From NCBI RefSeq assembly GCF_002838765.1, contig NZ_CP025120.1:2170001-2234000 (forward strand): 64,000 bases of DNA, written 5' to 3'. Made by a program: the position numbers and the translations under genes. The stretch is from Kangiella profundi (GTDB lineage: Bacteria; Pseudomonadota; Gammaproteobacteria; Enterobacterales; Kangiellaceae). Within the stretch, counting starts at the first letter, position 1, and each line of letters starts with the position of its first letter. Positions 25,418 through 35,605 of the stretch are shown piece by piece. The notes beneath the pieces are model-generated. The model was not told where the DNA came from and searched no databases. It worked only from the letters and a program-made list of their open reading frames with translations.

Positions 25418-26107
25418 TTAACCTGATGAGTAGAGGTTGTGATAGCACTCACAGCTAAGCTGCTCAAGCTGCTTTCGGTTGAGTATCTTAATATGGCCAC
25501 GTTTGTAATCGATGAATCCCTGTAGCTGCAGCTTATGGGCAGCTTCTGAAATACCTTCGCGCCTTACTCCTAACAGTCCGGCAATATGCTCATGGGTAAC
25601 ATCAATCACTTTATTTTGAATCTGGTCTGATACTTCCAGCAACCAGAAGCACAGTTGCTGCTGAATGGTATGGAATCGGTTACAGGCAACTTTCGCCATA
25701 GTTTGGTGTTCAATTCGGCTAATAGATTTTAATATGGGCTCACGAAATTCTCGTTCGTTATGAAACCAATACAATGCCTCTTTCGCTGGCATCAACAGAG
25801 CAGTGCCAGCTTGGAGCACTTCTGCTCTCAACATTGACTCCTTGCTACCCGAAAAAACAGCACCTCCACAGATGTCATTCGACCCTGTACAGGCAACCTG
25901 AAGTTCATCACCATCATCCAGCTCGTAAATTAGGTTAATCACGCAGTTCAACGGAAAGTACAGATAACTGATAGCTTCCTGATAATCGAACAGTGTTTTA
26001 CCCGCTGAAAGCTGCGACAGCTTAATACTGGTCGACAGTCGTCGCTGTAACGCTGATGGTAAAGAGGAAAAGACTAAATTAGCGGATTGTTCCTTAAGAT
26101 GTTCCAT
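25418..26107 (-). CDS. Crp/Fnr-family transcriptional regulator
   Basis: A 229-residue regulator with an N-terminal cyclic-nucleotide-type beta-roll (LFDYQEAISYLYFPLNCVI) and a C-terminal winged helix. The recognition region is THEHIAGLLGVRREGISEAA. The tail RGHIKILNRKQLEQLSCECY is seen in a subgroup of Crp/Fnr proteins without the FNR iron-sulfur cysteines. The ligand is unknown: the residues that bind cAMP in CRP are not recognisable. It faces away from the RND efflux genes but is transcribed in the same direction, downstream of them. A terminator at 26185 separates the two units. Confidence 0.85.
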   Translation of the reverse strand: MEHLKEQSANLVFSSLPSALQRRLSTSIKLSQLSAGKTLFDYQEAISYLYFPLNCVINLIYELDDGDELQVACTGSNDICGGAVFSGSKESMLRAEVLQAGTALLMPAKEALYWFHNEREFREPILKSISRIEHQTMAKVACNRFHTIQQQLCFWLLEVSDQIQNKVIDVTHEHIAGLLGVRREGISEAAHKLQLQGFIDYKRGHIKILNRKQLEQLSCECYHNLYSSG

Positions 26108-26184
26108 AACTGACCCAAACCATTAGGACAGGGTGAGAATATATTACGCCTGCAATTTAAGATTCACCAGTGCTTTTAAAATAA

Positions 26185-26214
26185 AAAAGGCAGTCATAAG
26201 ACCGCCTTTTTTTT
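26185..26214 (-). terminator. Terminator of the RND efflux operon
   Basis: Read on the minus strand, AAAAGGCGGTC and GACTGCCTTTT pair (26210-26200 with 26195-26185, one G-T pair) around TTAT, followed by T-rich sequence. The A/T flanks may let it work in both directions. Confidence 0.8.
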
Positions 26215-26220
26215 CAACTT

Positions 26221-29200
26221 TTATACAGTGACCTTCTTCTTAAAGTAATGCTTCACCTGGGCAGATTTGTAGTAAAGCAGTGGCACCAGAACCAAAGTGA
26301 TCAAGGTCGAGAACAAAATACCGAAGCCCAGTGAAACGCCCATAGGAATCAGGAATTGCGCCTGGGTCGATTTTTCAAAGATCAATGGCATCAATCCAGC
26401 GAAGGTGGTCAATGAGGTCAGCATCACGGGCCGCAGACGTCTTACACCGGCATGCAGTACTGCATCAAGCAGGCTTTCTCCATGTTTGCGGCGCTGCTGA
26501 TTGATGTAATCGACTAGTACCAGACTGTCATTCACAACCACACCTGTTAACGCCAGCATTCCCATTAGACTCATCACACTGAGTGACATGCCCATGATCC
26601 AGTGCCCGACAATTGCCATGCAGGCACCGAATGGAATCACCGACATGACAATGAACGGCTGCACATAAGATTTGAAAGGAATGGCCAACAAAATATAAAT
26701 CGCGAACAGCACAAACATCAGACTGGTGGTTAACCGACTGGTCGACTCTTCCTGCTCACGTGCCTCGCCCTCCAGGGAATAAGTTACTCCGGGATATCGT
26801 TCGAGAATCTCAGTAGTTTCCTGATGAATACGTCGTTTAATCGCCTCAATATCAGCGGTTTCCTTTTGTACATCAGCCGTGATATTCAACGTTCGCTGAC
26901 GGTTGATCCGCGTAATGCTTGATGGACTGTTGCCATAAGATAGCTCTGCCAATTGCTCAAGGGGCACTTTGGCTCCTGATGGTGTTTGAATCAACAGGCT
27001 ATTGAGTCCATCAAGCGTACTGCGTTCCTCTTTGGCCAGACGCAGCATCACGCGAACGTCTTCACGACCACGCTGGATACGCTGCACTTCCACACCGAAA
27101 TAAGAGCTTCGAACTTGACGCGCCAAATCACTGAGAGTTAACCCCAGCGTTTCTGCCTGTGGTTTGAGCTTGAACTGTATTTCCTGCTTGCCCTTGGAGA
27201 AACTATCAGAAATATCAAAGACACCACTGATATCGCCAAGCATTTCTTTTACTTCCATGGCAGCGCCACTTAAACGCTGAATATTGGAGCCGCGTAACTG
27301 GACATCAATCGGGTCACGGTTGCGGCCAATCTCAGCCCGGAACGTCAGGCTCTCCACTCCCGGCAAAGGCCCAATCAATTTACGCCACTCATTGACCAAC
27401 TCAGCACTGGTAATATCACTTTCGCGCTCTTCAGGTGCGGTAATTTCAAACATGACCAGACCATTGCTTGAACTAACGGCGCCACCACCGCCACCGTAAC
27501 CACTGACCGAGAAAATATGTTCGACAATGCTGCTGCCGTCTTCTTCACGGTATTTGTCTTTTAACTCAAGCGCAGCTTCAGTCATGCGCTCAACATAACT
27601 GTCAGTCAATTCAAAAGGAGTTCCTTCCGGCATCACTAATGTGGCGCGCGCGATTTCGGACTGAATCCGTGGAAAGAATATAAAGCGAGTCAGGCCGCTA
27701 CTTACTGCAGCCCAGATGAATAATGCGAAAGCCAGGAAAATTGCTAACGTCAGTTGCCAATGAGCCAGTGCAAACTTCAGTGCAGGCTTATAAAACCTCA
27801 TTACAACGTCTTCAAATCCTTTGGCAAATTTCTGTTGATACTGAACCAGCTTGTTATCATTTTTGGCGTTCAACTTTTTCATATGGCCGATGTGCGCTGG
27901 CAATATCAGTTTCGACTCTACCAATGAAAAAATCAGAACAGGAATAACGATCAATGGAATTGATGAATAAAAGGTTCCCCAACCGCCGCCAATGAAACTC
28001 AAAGGCACAAACGCAGCCATGGTTGTAATCACACCAAAAGTCACGGGTACCGCTACTTCCTTGGTACCATTGATTGCTGCATCAAGCGGACTAGCTCCCC
28101 GATTGAGGTGGTTATAGATATTCTCACCAGTAACAATCGCATCATCGACCACAATCCCCAGCACCAGAATAAAAGCGAACAAACTTATCAGATTGACGGT
28201 CACGCCCATCTCTGGCATCAACGCCATACCACCGGCAAAAGCAATCGGTATTCCCAGGCTAACCCACATTGCAATGCTTGGTCGCAAAAAGAGCGCCAAT
28301 AAAAGTATTACCAGCAAGCCACCCTGCACAGCACTGCTAATCAGAGTATTTAATCGAGCATTAACACTTTTGGAGCGGTCACGCCAGATGGATAAATCTA
28401 CGCCAGCCGGAAGATCAGACTTCTTAGCCGCAACATAATCTTTTACGCGCTGTGCAACTTCAATCGCACTTTGATCACCGGTACGATAAATCTCCAACTC
28501 AATTGATGGCTTGCCATCAAAGCGGGTATTTAAACTTTCTTCTTCGAAACCATCTTTGATCACTGCCAGATCTTTCAGCATCAGGATAGTACCGTCCTCA
28601 CGGGTCAGGATTGGTACCTGCTCAAATTGTTCCTGAGTGTATGACTGAGCTTTAAGCCTAAGTAAAATTTCGCCACGTTCGGATTTGACCTGGCCAGCGG
28701 ATAAATCCAGTGAGCGGCTGTTAATCGCATTGGCAATGTCTTGTAGCGTCAGACCGTACTCTTTCAGCAGACTCTGGTTCACTTCGATAGCAATCTCAAA
28801 AGCGCGAGCACCAGAAGTTTCAATTTGAGTCAGGCCGGGAATTGAAGATAATTCTTCCTGAATAATCTCAGAATATTGGCGCAACTCCTTTTCAGGAAGA
28901 TTACCGCTAACCACAACGCTAATAGTCTCTCGGCGTCGCTCTACCTGCTGGATGATAGGTCTCTCCGCTTCAAGAGGTAGAGTGTTTAAAGCACCCACTC
29001 GGCTTTTGATTTCATCAAGTAGCTCTTTAACATCGTAGTCTTCTTCTACTTCAATGGTTACTCGGGATACATTCTCAGAAGAAGTCGAAGTTAATTGTTT
29101 GATTCCATCCAGATCATAAATGGCCTCTTCAACTCTGGTCGAAATAGTTTGTTCTACTTCTTCAGGCGTAGCACCACGAAATGGCACGACTACATTGATG

Positions 29201-29328
29201 AACTGTAATTCGGTGGTTGGGAATGTTTCGATTGGAACGCGCTTGGAAATAGTGAAAAAGCCAGCGACTAAGATCACCACCATTAACAGGTTAGCCGCAA
29301 CAGGATTACGAGCAAACCATGCGATCAT
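26221..29328 (-). CDS. RND-family efflux transporter permease
   Basis: Inner-membrane proton-driven pump of 1035 residues, standard RND size. It starts MIAWFARNPVAANLLMVVIL, a form seen in many RND pumps, and has the two large periplasmic loops and repeated halves. TM4 contains LGIVVDDAIVTGENIY, with the proton-relay Asp pair, and the second half VVVNDSLVLVDYINQ. The substrate is not predictable. It is coupled (ATGA overlap at 29325-29328) to the upstream membrane-fusion protein. No outer-membrane TolC-type gene is in the operon, so it probably uses a channel encoded elsewhere. Confidence 0.92.
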   Translation of the reverse strand: MIAWFARNPVAANLLMVVILVAGFFTISKRVPIETFPTTELQFINVVVPFRGATPEEVEQTISTRVEEAIYDLDGIKQLTSTSSENVSRVTIEVEEDYDVKELLDEIKSRVGALNTLPLEAERPIIQQVERRRETISVVVSGNLPEKELRQYSEIIQEELSSIPGLTQIETSGARAFEIAIEVNQSLLKEYGLTLQDIANAINSRSLDLSAGQVKSERGEILLRLKAQSYTQEQFEQVPILTREDGTILMLKDLAVIKDGFEEESLNTRFDGKPSIELEIYRTGDQSAIEVAQRVKDYVAAKKSDLPAGVDLSIWRDRSKSVNARLNTLISSAVQGGLLVILLLALFLRPSIAMWVSLGIPIAFAGGMALMPEMGVTVNLISLFAFILVLGIVVDDAIVTGENIYNHLNRGASPLDAAINGTKEVAVPVTFGVITTMAAFVPLSFIGGGWGTFYSSIPLIVIPVLIFSLVESKLILPAHIGHMKKLNAKNDNKLVQYQQKFAKGFEDVVMRFYKPALKFALAHWQLTLAIFLAFALFIWAAVSSGLTRFIFFPRIQSEIARATLVMPEGTPFELTDSYVERMTEAALELKDKYREEDGSSIVEHIFSVSGYGGGGGAVSSSNGLVMFEITAPEERESDITSAELVNEWRKLIGPLPGVESLTFRAEIGRNRDPIDVQLRGSNIQRLSGAAMEVKEMLGDISGVFDISDSFSKGKQEIQFKLKPQAETLGLTLSDLARQVRSSYFGVEVQRIQRGREDVRVMLRLAKEERSTLDGLNSLLIQTPSGAKVPLEQLAELSYGNSPSSITRINRQRTLNITADVQKETADIEAIKRRIHQETTEILERYPGVTYSLEGEAREQEESTSRLTTSLMFVLFAIYILLAIPFKSYVQPFIVMSVIPFGACMAIVGHWIMGMSLSVMSLMGMLALTGVVVNDSLVLVDYINQQRRKHGESLLDAVLHAGVRRLRPVMLTSLTTFAGLMPLIFEKSTQAQFLIPMGVSLGFGILFSTLITLVLVPLLYYKSAQVKHYFKKKVTV

Positions 29329-30563
29329 AGTTTAGCCTCCTGAACTTTATTTAAATCGGCTTCAGGCTCTTTCTTTACGGCCTCTCCTCGAACTCTGGCT
29401 TTTGCTCCATCCGCCACGAAGCTCAAAACATTGCTCACCAGCAGGCTGCCCTCACGAACGAGTTCTCCTGACTTTTCTGGCTCAATCACACTTTGGTCAT
29501 TCCCTTTCCAGATAACCGCAACTTTTTGTCGATGAAGCTGCCCTTCACTAAAAATAAACACTTCGTTATTTTGTGAAATCAACTTGGATGGAATAACAAA
29601 TACATTTTCCAGCAAACGACCTTCAATTTGCGCACTAACAAACTGCCCTACTTTCAAATAGGCTTCTTCTTTAAGAATTGAGCCCGGCAATTTGGCTGTC
29701 ACGTACCACTGGCGGGTGGCGTTATCGATGACGCTATCGGTTCGATCCAGTTCAGCAAGCCACACTTTTTGTTCACCAGCAAAATCAGCCACTAAACGAA
29801 CCTTAGGTTTGTCCTGATTATTATCGAGTTGCAGAAAACGAACCCGATTGCTGGGTACCGGTAAACGCACTTCTAAAGAGTCACTCGCAAAGATACTGGC
29901 AACCGGAGTGTTTGAACTGATTAATTGCCCCAGGTCAGTCAATTTTTCAATGATATAACCATCGTACGGAGCATTAATTTGTGTGCGGCTTAAGTTTAAT
30001 TGTGCCTTATTTAATCGTGCCTCAGCGGCAGCCAGTTTCGCCTGAGCAGATGCCAATTGTGGTTTACGCAACACTAAATCAGTGGCTTCACGACTTGGGT
30101 TAATCTTTTTCCAGTCTCTGAATGCCTGCTCCGAGCGGGCAATTTCTTCATTCAGTGCCAGTTGCGCAGTGGCGACCTCCGCCTGGGCAATAGTGACTTC
30201 AATTTCATAGTCGCGGCTGTCAATACGGACTAAAGCATCGCCTTTATTAAAAGAGCGACCACTTTCAAAGTTAGGAGCGACCCAAGTTACGATACCTGAT
30301 ACTTGAGCAACCAGATTACCTGAAGTCGTTGGCTCAATCGTGCCATAGGAATCCACAAAGATCTGATGATCGACCAGCTTCAGCGCTTCGACATCCACCA
30401 CTTCAACCTTCTCGATGTCAGGGCGGTTAAACGCTACCGGCTTACTATTGACCATACGATAGGTAACGGCAATCGCAACCGCCAAAATCACTAGTGGCAA
30501 GATGTATTTCAACCAGATCGTCTTATTACTGGCTTTACGATAAGAAGGTTTCTGCTCGGACAT
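29325..30563 (-). CDS. RND efflux periplasmic adaptor (membrane fusion protein)
   Basis: A 412-residue adaptor with one N-terminal membrane anchor (ILPLVILAVAIAVTYRMV). It has the split biotinyl-lipoyl domain (VSGIVTWVAPNFESGRSFNKGD and APYDGYIIEKLTDLGQLIS), a helical hairpin between the halves (Ala/Glu/Gln-rich, AQAEVATAQLALNEE) and a beta-barrel region. It links the RND pump to an outer-membrane channel. It is first gene of the two-gene operon. The start ATG at 30563 begins a short cytoplasmic tail before the anchor. It is divergent from the aminopeptidase gene across 307 bases in which I see no further gene. Confidence 0.92.
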   Translation of the reverse strand: MSEQKPSYRKASNKTIWLKYILPLVILAVAIAVTYRMVNSKPVAFNRPDIEKVEVVDVEALKLVDHQIFVDSYGTIEPTTSGNLVAQVSGIVTWVAPNFESGRSFNKGDALVRIDSRDYEIEVTIAQAEVATAQLALNEEIARSEQAFRDWKKINPSREATDLVLRKPQLASAQAKLAAAEARLNKAQLNLSRTQINAPYDGYIIEKLTDLGQLISSNTPVASIFASDSLEVRLPVPSNRVRFLQLDNNQDKPKVRLVADFAGEQKVWLAELDRTDSVIDNATRQWYVTAKLPGSILKEEAYLKVGQFVSAQIEGRLLENVFVIPSKLISQNNEVFIFSEGQLHRQKVAVIWKGNDQSVIEPEKSGELVREGSLLVSNVLSFVADGAKARVRGEAVKKEPEADLNKVQEAKL

Positions 30564-30870
30564 AAGGCTTTAAATTCCAAAGAATAGTGCAAAATTAGCT
30601 CAGCTTACTATAAGCCTCACTTATGAATAAAATGTGAAATAGAAAGGCTGATAAGTGCTTTATCAAACTCAAGAGGGCAATTTTACTGCAAAGATGATGG
30701 CTTGAAGTGGGCCTTGAAACAATAATTGTAACAGGATATTAAGAAACCTCTCCAAATTTACCATCTATAGAGTATTATGCTTGCAAGAGAGTCAGGTCAT
30801 GTTCTCAGAAAAATCTAATAATAAAGAGCAGGCCTATGTGAAGAGGTAAATAACACTTAAGGGGATAACA

Positions 30871-33717
30871 ATGAGCAAAACATATTTGGCCACCATCTGC
30901 TTTCTGGCCACAACATTGGTAGTCGCTTGCCAGCAAGATGACAAGCAACAGCAGGATGAAAGTCAAAAAACACAGGTTTCAGAGCACGAAACACTGGTTA
31001 AGCCAATTGCCGGTTCTGAGGATGAATCGGATACTCTTAATAATGAATCTGCTGAACTTGATGCTGCAGCATTCGAAAGCGACTACCCAGCAGAAATTCC
31101 AACTGGTCGCCTACCAGGCCTGGCCCGCCCTACCATGTACTGGCTTGAGCTCACCATTGACCCGGACCAACCCAATTTCAATGGTAAAGTCACTATCAAT
31201 GTAAAGCTGGACACGCCAACTCAACACTTGTGGTTACATGGCAGAGACATTACTGCACAATCCGTCAGCGCTAAATTAGCTGATGACAAAGTCATTAGTG
31301 GTAGCTATGAAGAAGTTGATCCAACTGGCGTTGCCAAGCTTACTTTTAATAATCCATTACCAGCTGGTAAGTTTGACTTAACCATTCAATACCAGGCTCC
31401 ATTTAATGAATCTTTAGAAGGCTTATACCGCGTCAACGATGGTGGATTAAATTATGCCTTCACTCAGTTCGAGGCTACATCAGCACGTCTTGCTTTTCCT
31501 GGCTTTGATGAGCCTGCCTTTAAAGTACCATTCAACTATACGATAACGGTTCGAAGTGAGCATAAAGCCTTTACCAGTACCCCAGCGGTTTCCGAAACGG
31601 ATCTGGGAAATGGCTGGAAAAGAATTGTCTACGCACGCTCAAAACCAATGCCTACCTATCTTGTGGCATTTGCTGTGGGCGACTTTGATGTTGTGGAGTG
31701 GAAAGCCATTCCGCCTACGAAAGTAAGAGAGCGCGAAATTCCACTTCGTGGTATTGCAACCAAAGGAAAAGGTAAAAAGCTCACTTATGCTCTTGAAAAT
31801 ACCAAAGACATTTTGAATGGCCTTGAGGATTATTTCCAGATTCCTTATCCATACGCCAAACTCGACATTGTTGCAGTACCAGATTTTAATTTTGGTGCGA
31901 TGGAAAATGTTGGCCTGATTACCTATCGTGAACAACTACTGTTATTTGATGACACCATTTCTCTTGATCAGAAGCGTGCCTATATCAATGTGCATGCACA
32001 TGAACTGGCCCACCAATGGTTCGGTAATCTGGTCACGCCTGAGTGGTGGGACGATATCTGGCTAAATGAAGCATTCGCAACCTGGATGGCTCACGTATCC
32101 AATAACAATGTCTACCCTGAGCAAAAATTCCGCCAAACCCTATTGGAAAGATCATTAGGAGCCATGCGCCAGGATAGTCTGATTCACGCTCGTCAGATCC
32201 GTCAACCCATTGCCAGCAACCATGATATCCAATCTGCTTTTGATAGTATTACCTATTCAAAAGGCGGCGGTGTTCTGAGCATGATTGAATCTTTTATGAC
32301 GCCAGAAGAATTCCGAGCCGGTATCCAGCACTACATGAAAAAGCATGAATTTGGTGTGGCGACGGCCAATGACTTTATTACCGCCATTGGTGAAAAATCT
32401 ACCAAGGTTCCGCTTGAAACAATTCGTTCGGCCTTCAACAGTTTTCTTGAACAGCCCGGCATCCCCTATTTAGAAGTGGAATTAAACTGTAACAATGAAC
32501 AAGCGACGGTTAACCTCACTCAATCACGATATCTACCCATTGGGTCAAAAGGCTCCAGCCAACAAAGTTGGGAAGTGCCAGCCTGTATCGAGTATGCGAT
32601 TGACGGAAACCAACACGAATATTGCAGCGTAATTGACAGTGCGGAATACAGTTTTGAAATTCCTGAAGCAGGTTGCCCAGAATACGTTATGCCAAACTCA
32701 GAAGGAGCAGGCTATTATCGTTTCTCAATGTCTGGCGAAAACTGGCAAAAGCTACTGGATAACAAAGACCAGCTTTCTACTGAAGATATGATCTCAGTAA
32801 ACGATAGCTTCTCGGCAGCAATTAATGCTGGCAAGTTAAGTTTCCTTGATCTTATCGATATTGCACCACAGATTATTGATTCTGAATCACCTCGTGTTGC
32901 GATGGCGCCAACCGACCTTTTAAGTTTTGCCTATGACAAAGTTGTTAGCTCTGAGCAGGACAAACAAATTCTTGCCAGCTTAAATCGCGACTTATACAAG
33001 CTCAAACTTGAAGAGCTTGGCCTGGTTACTCGCAAAGAAGATTCAGTTGATCAGGTGCAAATGCGCAATGCGCTAGTCGCCTTCCTGGCTCAAAAAGGAC
33101 AGGATAAAAACCTTCGTCACTATCTAACCAAAATGGCAACCGACTACACAGGCTATCAAAGTGACAATGCTTTACATCCAGACAAAGCCGATAGCAATGT
33201 CATCAATACAGCTATGGCTGTTGCGGTTGAAGAACTGGGTGTTCCTTTCGCAGAACATCTGCTATCACAGCTAAACGAGTCGAATGATGGTACGGTACGC
33301 GGACGAATGTTAATTGGCCTGGGCTCTGTTGAGGATGCGGAATTTGCAACCGAGTTACGCGAACTGATTTTATCCGAATCATTACGCGACAATGAAATTT
33401 ACTACATTCTGATGGGACAAATGGAAAGCCAAGAACTTCAGGACGCCATGTGGGATTGGTTTAAAGAAAATATTGATGGTGTTAAATCAAGAATACCGCC
33501 ATTCGGTCAGAATCGATTACCAGTTGTAGGCAATATGTTCTGCTCTGAACAAAAGAAGAAAGACTTTATGGCATTCTTTGAACCTATTGTACAGGAGCTA
33601 CCCGGTGCACCTCGCTCCTTCGATCAGACGGTTGAAAATATTGAGCTTTGTATTGCCAAAGTTGAACATCACTCGGAAGGTGTTAAGCAATATATTAATC
33701 AGCAAACTGCTCAGTAA
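30871..33717 (+). CDS. M1-family aminopeptidase, predicted lipoprotein
   Basis: Zinc metallopeptidase of 948 residues. The exopeptidase motif GAMEN is at residues 342-346. The zinc site HELAH (377-381) is completed by Glu400 in WLNEAF. The N-terminus TYLATICFLATTLVVACQQ is a lipoprotein signal with Cys20. It is followed by about 60 Gln/Asp/Glu-rich residues before the folded part, so the enzyme is anchored in the envelope rather than cytoplasmic. It is predicted to trim peptides in the periplasm or at the surface. The C-terminal ERAP1-like helical domain is present. It is a single-gene unit ending in a terminator. Confidence 0.9.
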   Translation: MSKTYLATICFLATTLVVACQQDDKQQQDESQKTQVSEHETLVKPIAGSEDESDTLNNESAELDAAAFESDYPAEIPTGRLPGLARPTMYWLELTIDPDQPNFNGKVTINVKLDTPTQHLWLHGRDITAQSVSAKLADDKVISGSYEEVDPTGVAKLTFNNPLPAGKFDLTIQYQAPFNESLEGLYRVNDGGLNYAFTQFEATSARLAFPGFDEPAFKVPFNYTITVRSEHKAFTSTPAVSETDLGNGWKRIVYARSKPMPTYLVAFAVGDFDVVEWKAIPPTKVREREIPLRGIATKGKGKKLTYALENTKDILNGLEDYFQIPYPYAKLDIVAVPDFNFGAMENVGLITYREQLLLFDDTISLDQKRAYINVHAHELAHQWFGNLVTPEWWDDIWLNEAFATWMAHVSNNNVYPEQKFRQTLLERSLGAMRQDSLIHARQIRQPIASNHDIQSAFDSITYSKGGGVLSMIESFMTPEEFRAGIQHYMKKHEFGVATANDFITAIGEKSTKVPLETIRSAFNSFLEQPGIPYLEVELNCNNEQATVNLTQSRYLPIGSKGSSQQSWEVPACIEYAIDGNQHEYCSVIDSAEYSFEIPEAGCPEYVMPNSEGAGYYRFSMSGENWQKLLDNKDQLSTEDMISVNDSFSAAINAGKLSFLDLIDIAPQIIDSESPRVAMAPTDLLSFAYDKVVSSEQDKQILASLNRDLYKLKLEELGLVTRKEDSVDQVQMRNALVAFLAQKGQDKNLRHYLTKMATDYTGYQSDNALHPDKADSNVINTAMAVAVEELGVPFAEHLLSQLNESNDGTVRGRMLIGLGSVEDAEFATELRELILSESLRDNEIYYILMGQMESQELQDAMWDWFKENIDGVKSRIPPFGQNRLPVVGNMFCSEQKKKDFMAFFEPIVQELPGAPRSFDQTVENIELCIAKVEHHSEGVKQYINQQTAQ

Positions 33718-33733
33718 TTCATTCAATCTTAAT

Positions 33734-33760
33734 AAAAAGCGCTCCCAGGAGCGCTTTTTT
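33734..33760 (+). terminator. Terminator between the M1 aminopeptidase and MFS genes
   Basis: Perfect GCGCTC/GAGCGC stem around CCAG, flanked by A-run and T-run (33734-33760). The symmetrical flanks suit both convergent genes. Confidence 0.88.
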
Positions 33761-33773
33761 AATGCGTATCTTT

Positions 33774-34973
33774 TTATGTCTTCTCCGCTAGTATCTTCTT
33801 TTGAATTAGCACAATACACACAGCCCCATATGCAAAAGCAAACGCCAGGAAACTATTGATATCATCGAATAATGAAAACAGGTATGGCGCTATACCAGTA
33901 GAAATAATCATAACTGCTGATACCAATGCTCGAATGGCGCCCAGATGAGTGCTACCAAATACTTCGGCATAGAAAGAATTGACCACCGGTCCGTTGGCGG
34001 CAACCGTTGTTCCGGCCAGAATCATGAAGGCCAGCAGCCACCAGTCGCTTTGCCCATACCACAAACAGGCAACCCCCAGAATCAACGGCAATAGATACCA
34101 GCGTAGAAATTTACGTGGATGAGAAACATCAACCAGAGGACCTGTTATCAGTGCACCCACTACATGAATAACACCGTATGTGGCCAGGGTAATCGACAGC
34201 CACTCTATTTCCCAGCCTTTACTATCAACCAATAACGTCTGGTGGAAAAAGATACCGGTAATCAAAAATGCTGGCGCGATGATGGCAGGAAGAATAAACC
34301 AGAATCGCCAATCCGCCATGACTTGTTTACGAGACCAGTCTGTATTATTGGATACATCCTCAACACCCTTTGTGTCTCGTTCGATAGGTTTAAGTTTAGC
34401 CTTATGCAAACACCACATCATAAATGGAAACATCAGTAGACTACTGACCAGCGCATACAGGTGCCAGCTACTGGTATGCCCATAATTCAGTAAAAGATGC
34501 ACTGCCATGATAGGTAGCACAATTTCACCGGCACCCATTCCCTGTAGAGCAAGACTAACCGCTTTACCCCGATGATTGGGGATGTAACGCATTAAAGTGG
34601 TCACAGCAATGTGAGTCATCAAACCTTGTCCGCATAAACGAATACCAAGGTATGCAATAAATAGCATCCACAGATTGGTGCTATTGGCAAAAATGATGCA
34701 AGCAATAACCAGACCGATTACCACAAAAGTAGTAAATTTTTTCACTGGAATGTCGTCAATTTTGGCGCCCACAAAAAACAAGGTAAAACCACTGATAAGT
34801 GTTGCCACTGAGTACACCAGACTCAAATTGTCCTTCTCTAACAAGAGGTTGGTGATTAAATCCTTATTAAAAAGCGAAATGAAAAATGTCTGCCCCAGGT
34901 TACCCAGGAACACACAGAGGAAACCAAATAGCAGCAAATACTTATTGGATTTAACAAACTGAAGGTAATTCAT
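33774..34973 (-). CDS. MFS transporter
   Basis: A protein of about 399 residues with 12 predicted membrane helices. It begins MNYLQFVKSNKYLLLFGFLC. An MFS motif A is not obvious, but GAKIDDIPVKKF sits at the loop 2-3 position and TTLMRYIPNHRGKAVSLALQG is typical of nucleoside/monocarboxylate-type MFS members. The substrate is unknown. I prefer the ATG at 34973; a GTG two codons upstream is the alternative. It is convergent with the aminopeptidase gene and shares its terminator. Confidence 0.75.
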   Translation of the reverse strand: MNYLQFVKSNKYLLLFGFLCVFLGNLGQTFFISLFNKDLITNLLLEKDNLSLVYSVATLISGFTLFFVGAKIDDIPVKKFTTFVVIGLVIACIIFANSTNLWMLFIAYLGIRLCGQGLMTHIAVTTLMRYIPNHRGKAVSLALQGMGAGEIVLPIMAVHLLLNYGHTSSWHLYALVSSLLMFPFMMWCLHKAKLKPIERDTKGVEDVSNNTDWSRKQVMADWRFWFILPAIIAPAFLITGIFFHQTLLVDSKGWEIEWLSITLATYGVIHVVGALITGPLVDVSHPRKFLRWYLLPLILGVACLWYGQSDWWLLAFMILAGTTVAANGPVVNSFYAEVFGSTHLGAIRALVSAVMIISTGIAPYLFSLFDDINSFLAFAFAYGAVCIVLIQKKILAEKT

Positions 34974-35061
34974 AGACACCGAACATAAGGTTCATGAGTG
35001 GTTGTGGATGCGTATTATAAAGATTGTAGAGCGAGAACTCTAACAGGCTACGCCAAGGCAT

Positions 35062-35086
35062 AAAAAAAGGTACCAGAGGCACCTTT
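35062..35086 (-). terminator. Terminator after the small membrane protein gene
   Basis: On the minus strand AAAGGTGCC and GGTACCTTT pair around TCT (35086-35066), followed by seven T. It lies 20 bases beyond the stop of the gene at 35106. Confidence 0.85.
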
Positions 35087-35105
35087 CTTTATTACTCTAA
35101 ATTGA

Positions 35106-35528
35106 TTATTTCAGCCAACCTTTGCTTTTACTGAAATTCGAAAACCACAATAAGAAGATGCCAACAATAGCTAATACTGCTGGCAGAATGGCCGCTTGAG
35201 TGCCCAGCAATGCAATGCTTTCACTCATGAACAGAATGTAGCTTGCCTGTACTAAAATAGCCAACAAGGAGATCAGGAAAAACAATTGCGAAACACTTTT
35301 TTTCAGCAACAAGAGTACGCTCGCCAAAGCCCCTGAAAAAACAGCAGTTGCAAATGCAGCCACAACCCAGGATGGCGTTGCATTATGAAGTTGCTGCATC
35401 GCTTCACTCATCTGCGAAAATTGCTCAGGAGTGATCAGCCGCATGCTGATGTATTGAAAAACTCCGACAAGGTTCCAGACTAAAGCCAGTATCGCGATAA
35501 TCCAGTACCACATTGGTAACTTATTCAT
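35106..35528 (-). CDS. Predicted four-helix membrane protein
   Basis: A 140-residue protein with four hydrophobic segments: WYWIIAILALVWNLVGVFQY, PSWVVAAFATAVFSGALASV, LFFLISLLAILVQASYILFM and AILPAVLAIVGIFLLWF. Between the first and second is a polar, probably periplasmic, loop (TPEQFSQMSEAMQQLHN). No family function is recognised. It has its own terminator and lies in the same direction as, and about 75 bases after, an MFS gene, so co-transcription is possible. Confidence 0.65.
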   Translation of the reverse strand: MNKLPMWYWIIAILALVWNLVGVFQYISMRLITPEQFSQMSEAMQQLHNATPSWVVAAFATAVFSGALASVLLLLKKSVSQLFFLISLLAILVQASYILFMSESIALLGTQAAILPAVLAIVGIFLLWFSNFSKSKGWLK

Positions 35529-35605
35529 ATGACTTCCCCCATTGATATTTCTATTGTTGTGTAAGCCTTTTGTTATACCCTACTCATAGCAGAATTCGCA
35601 AACGG

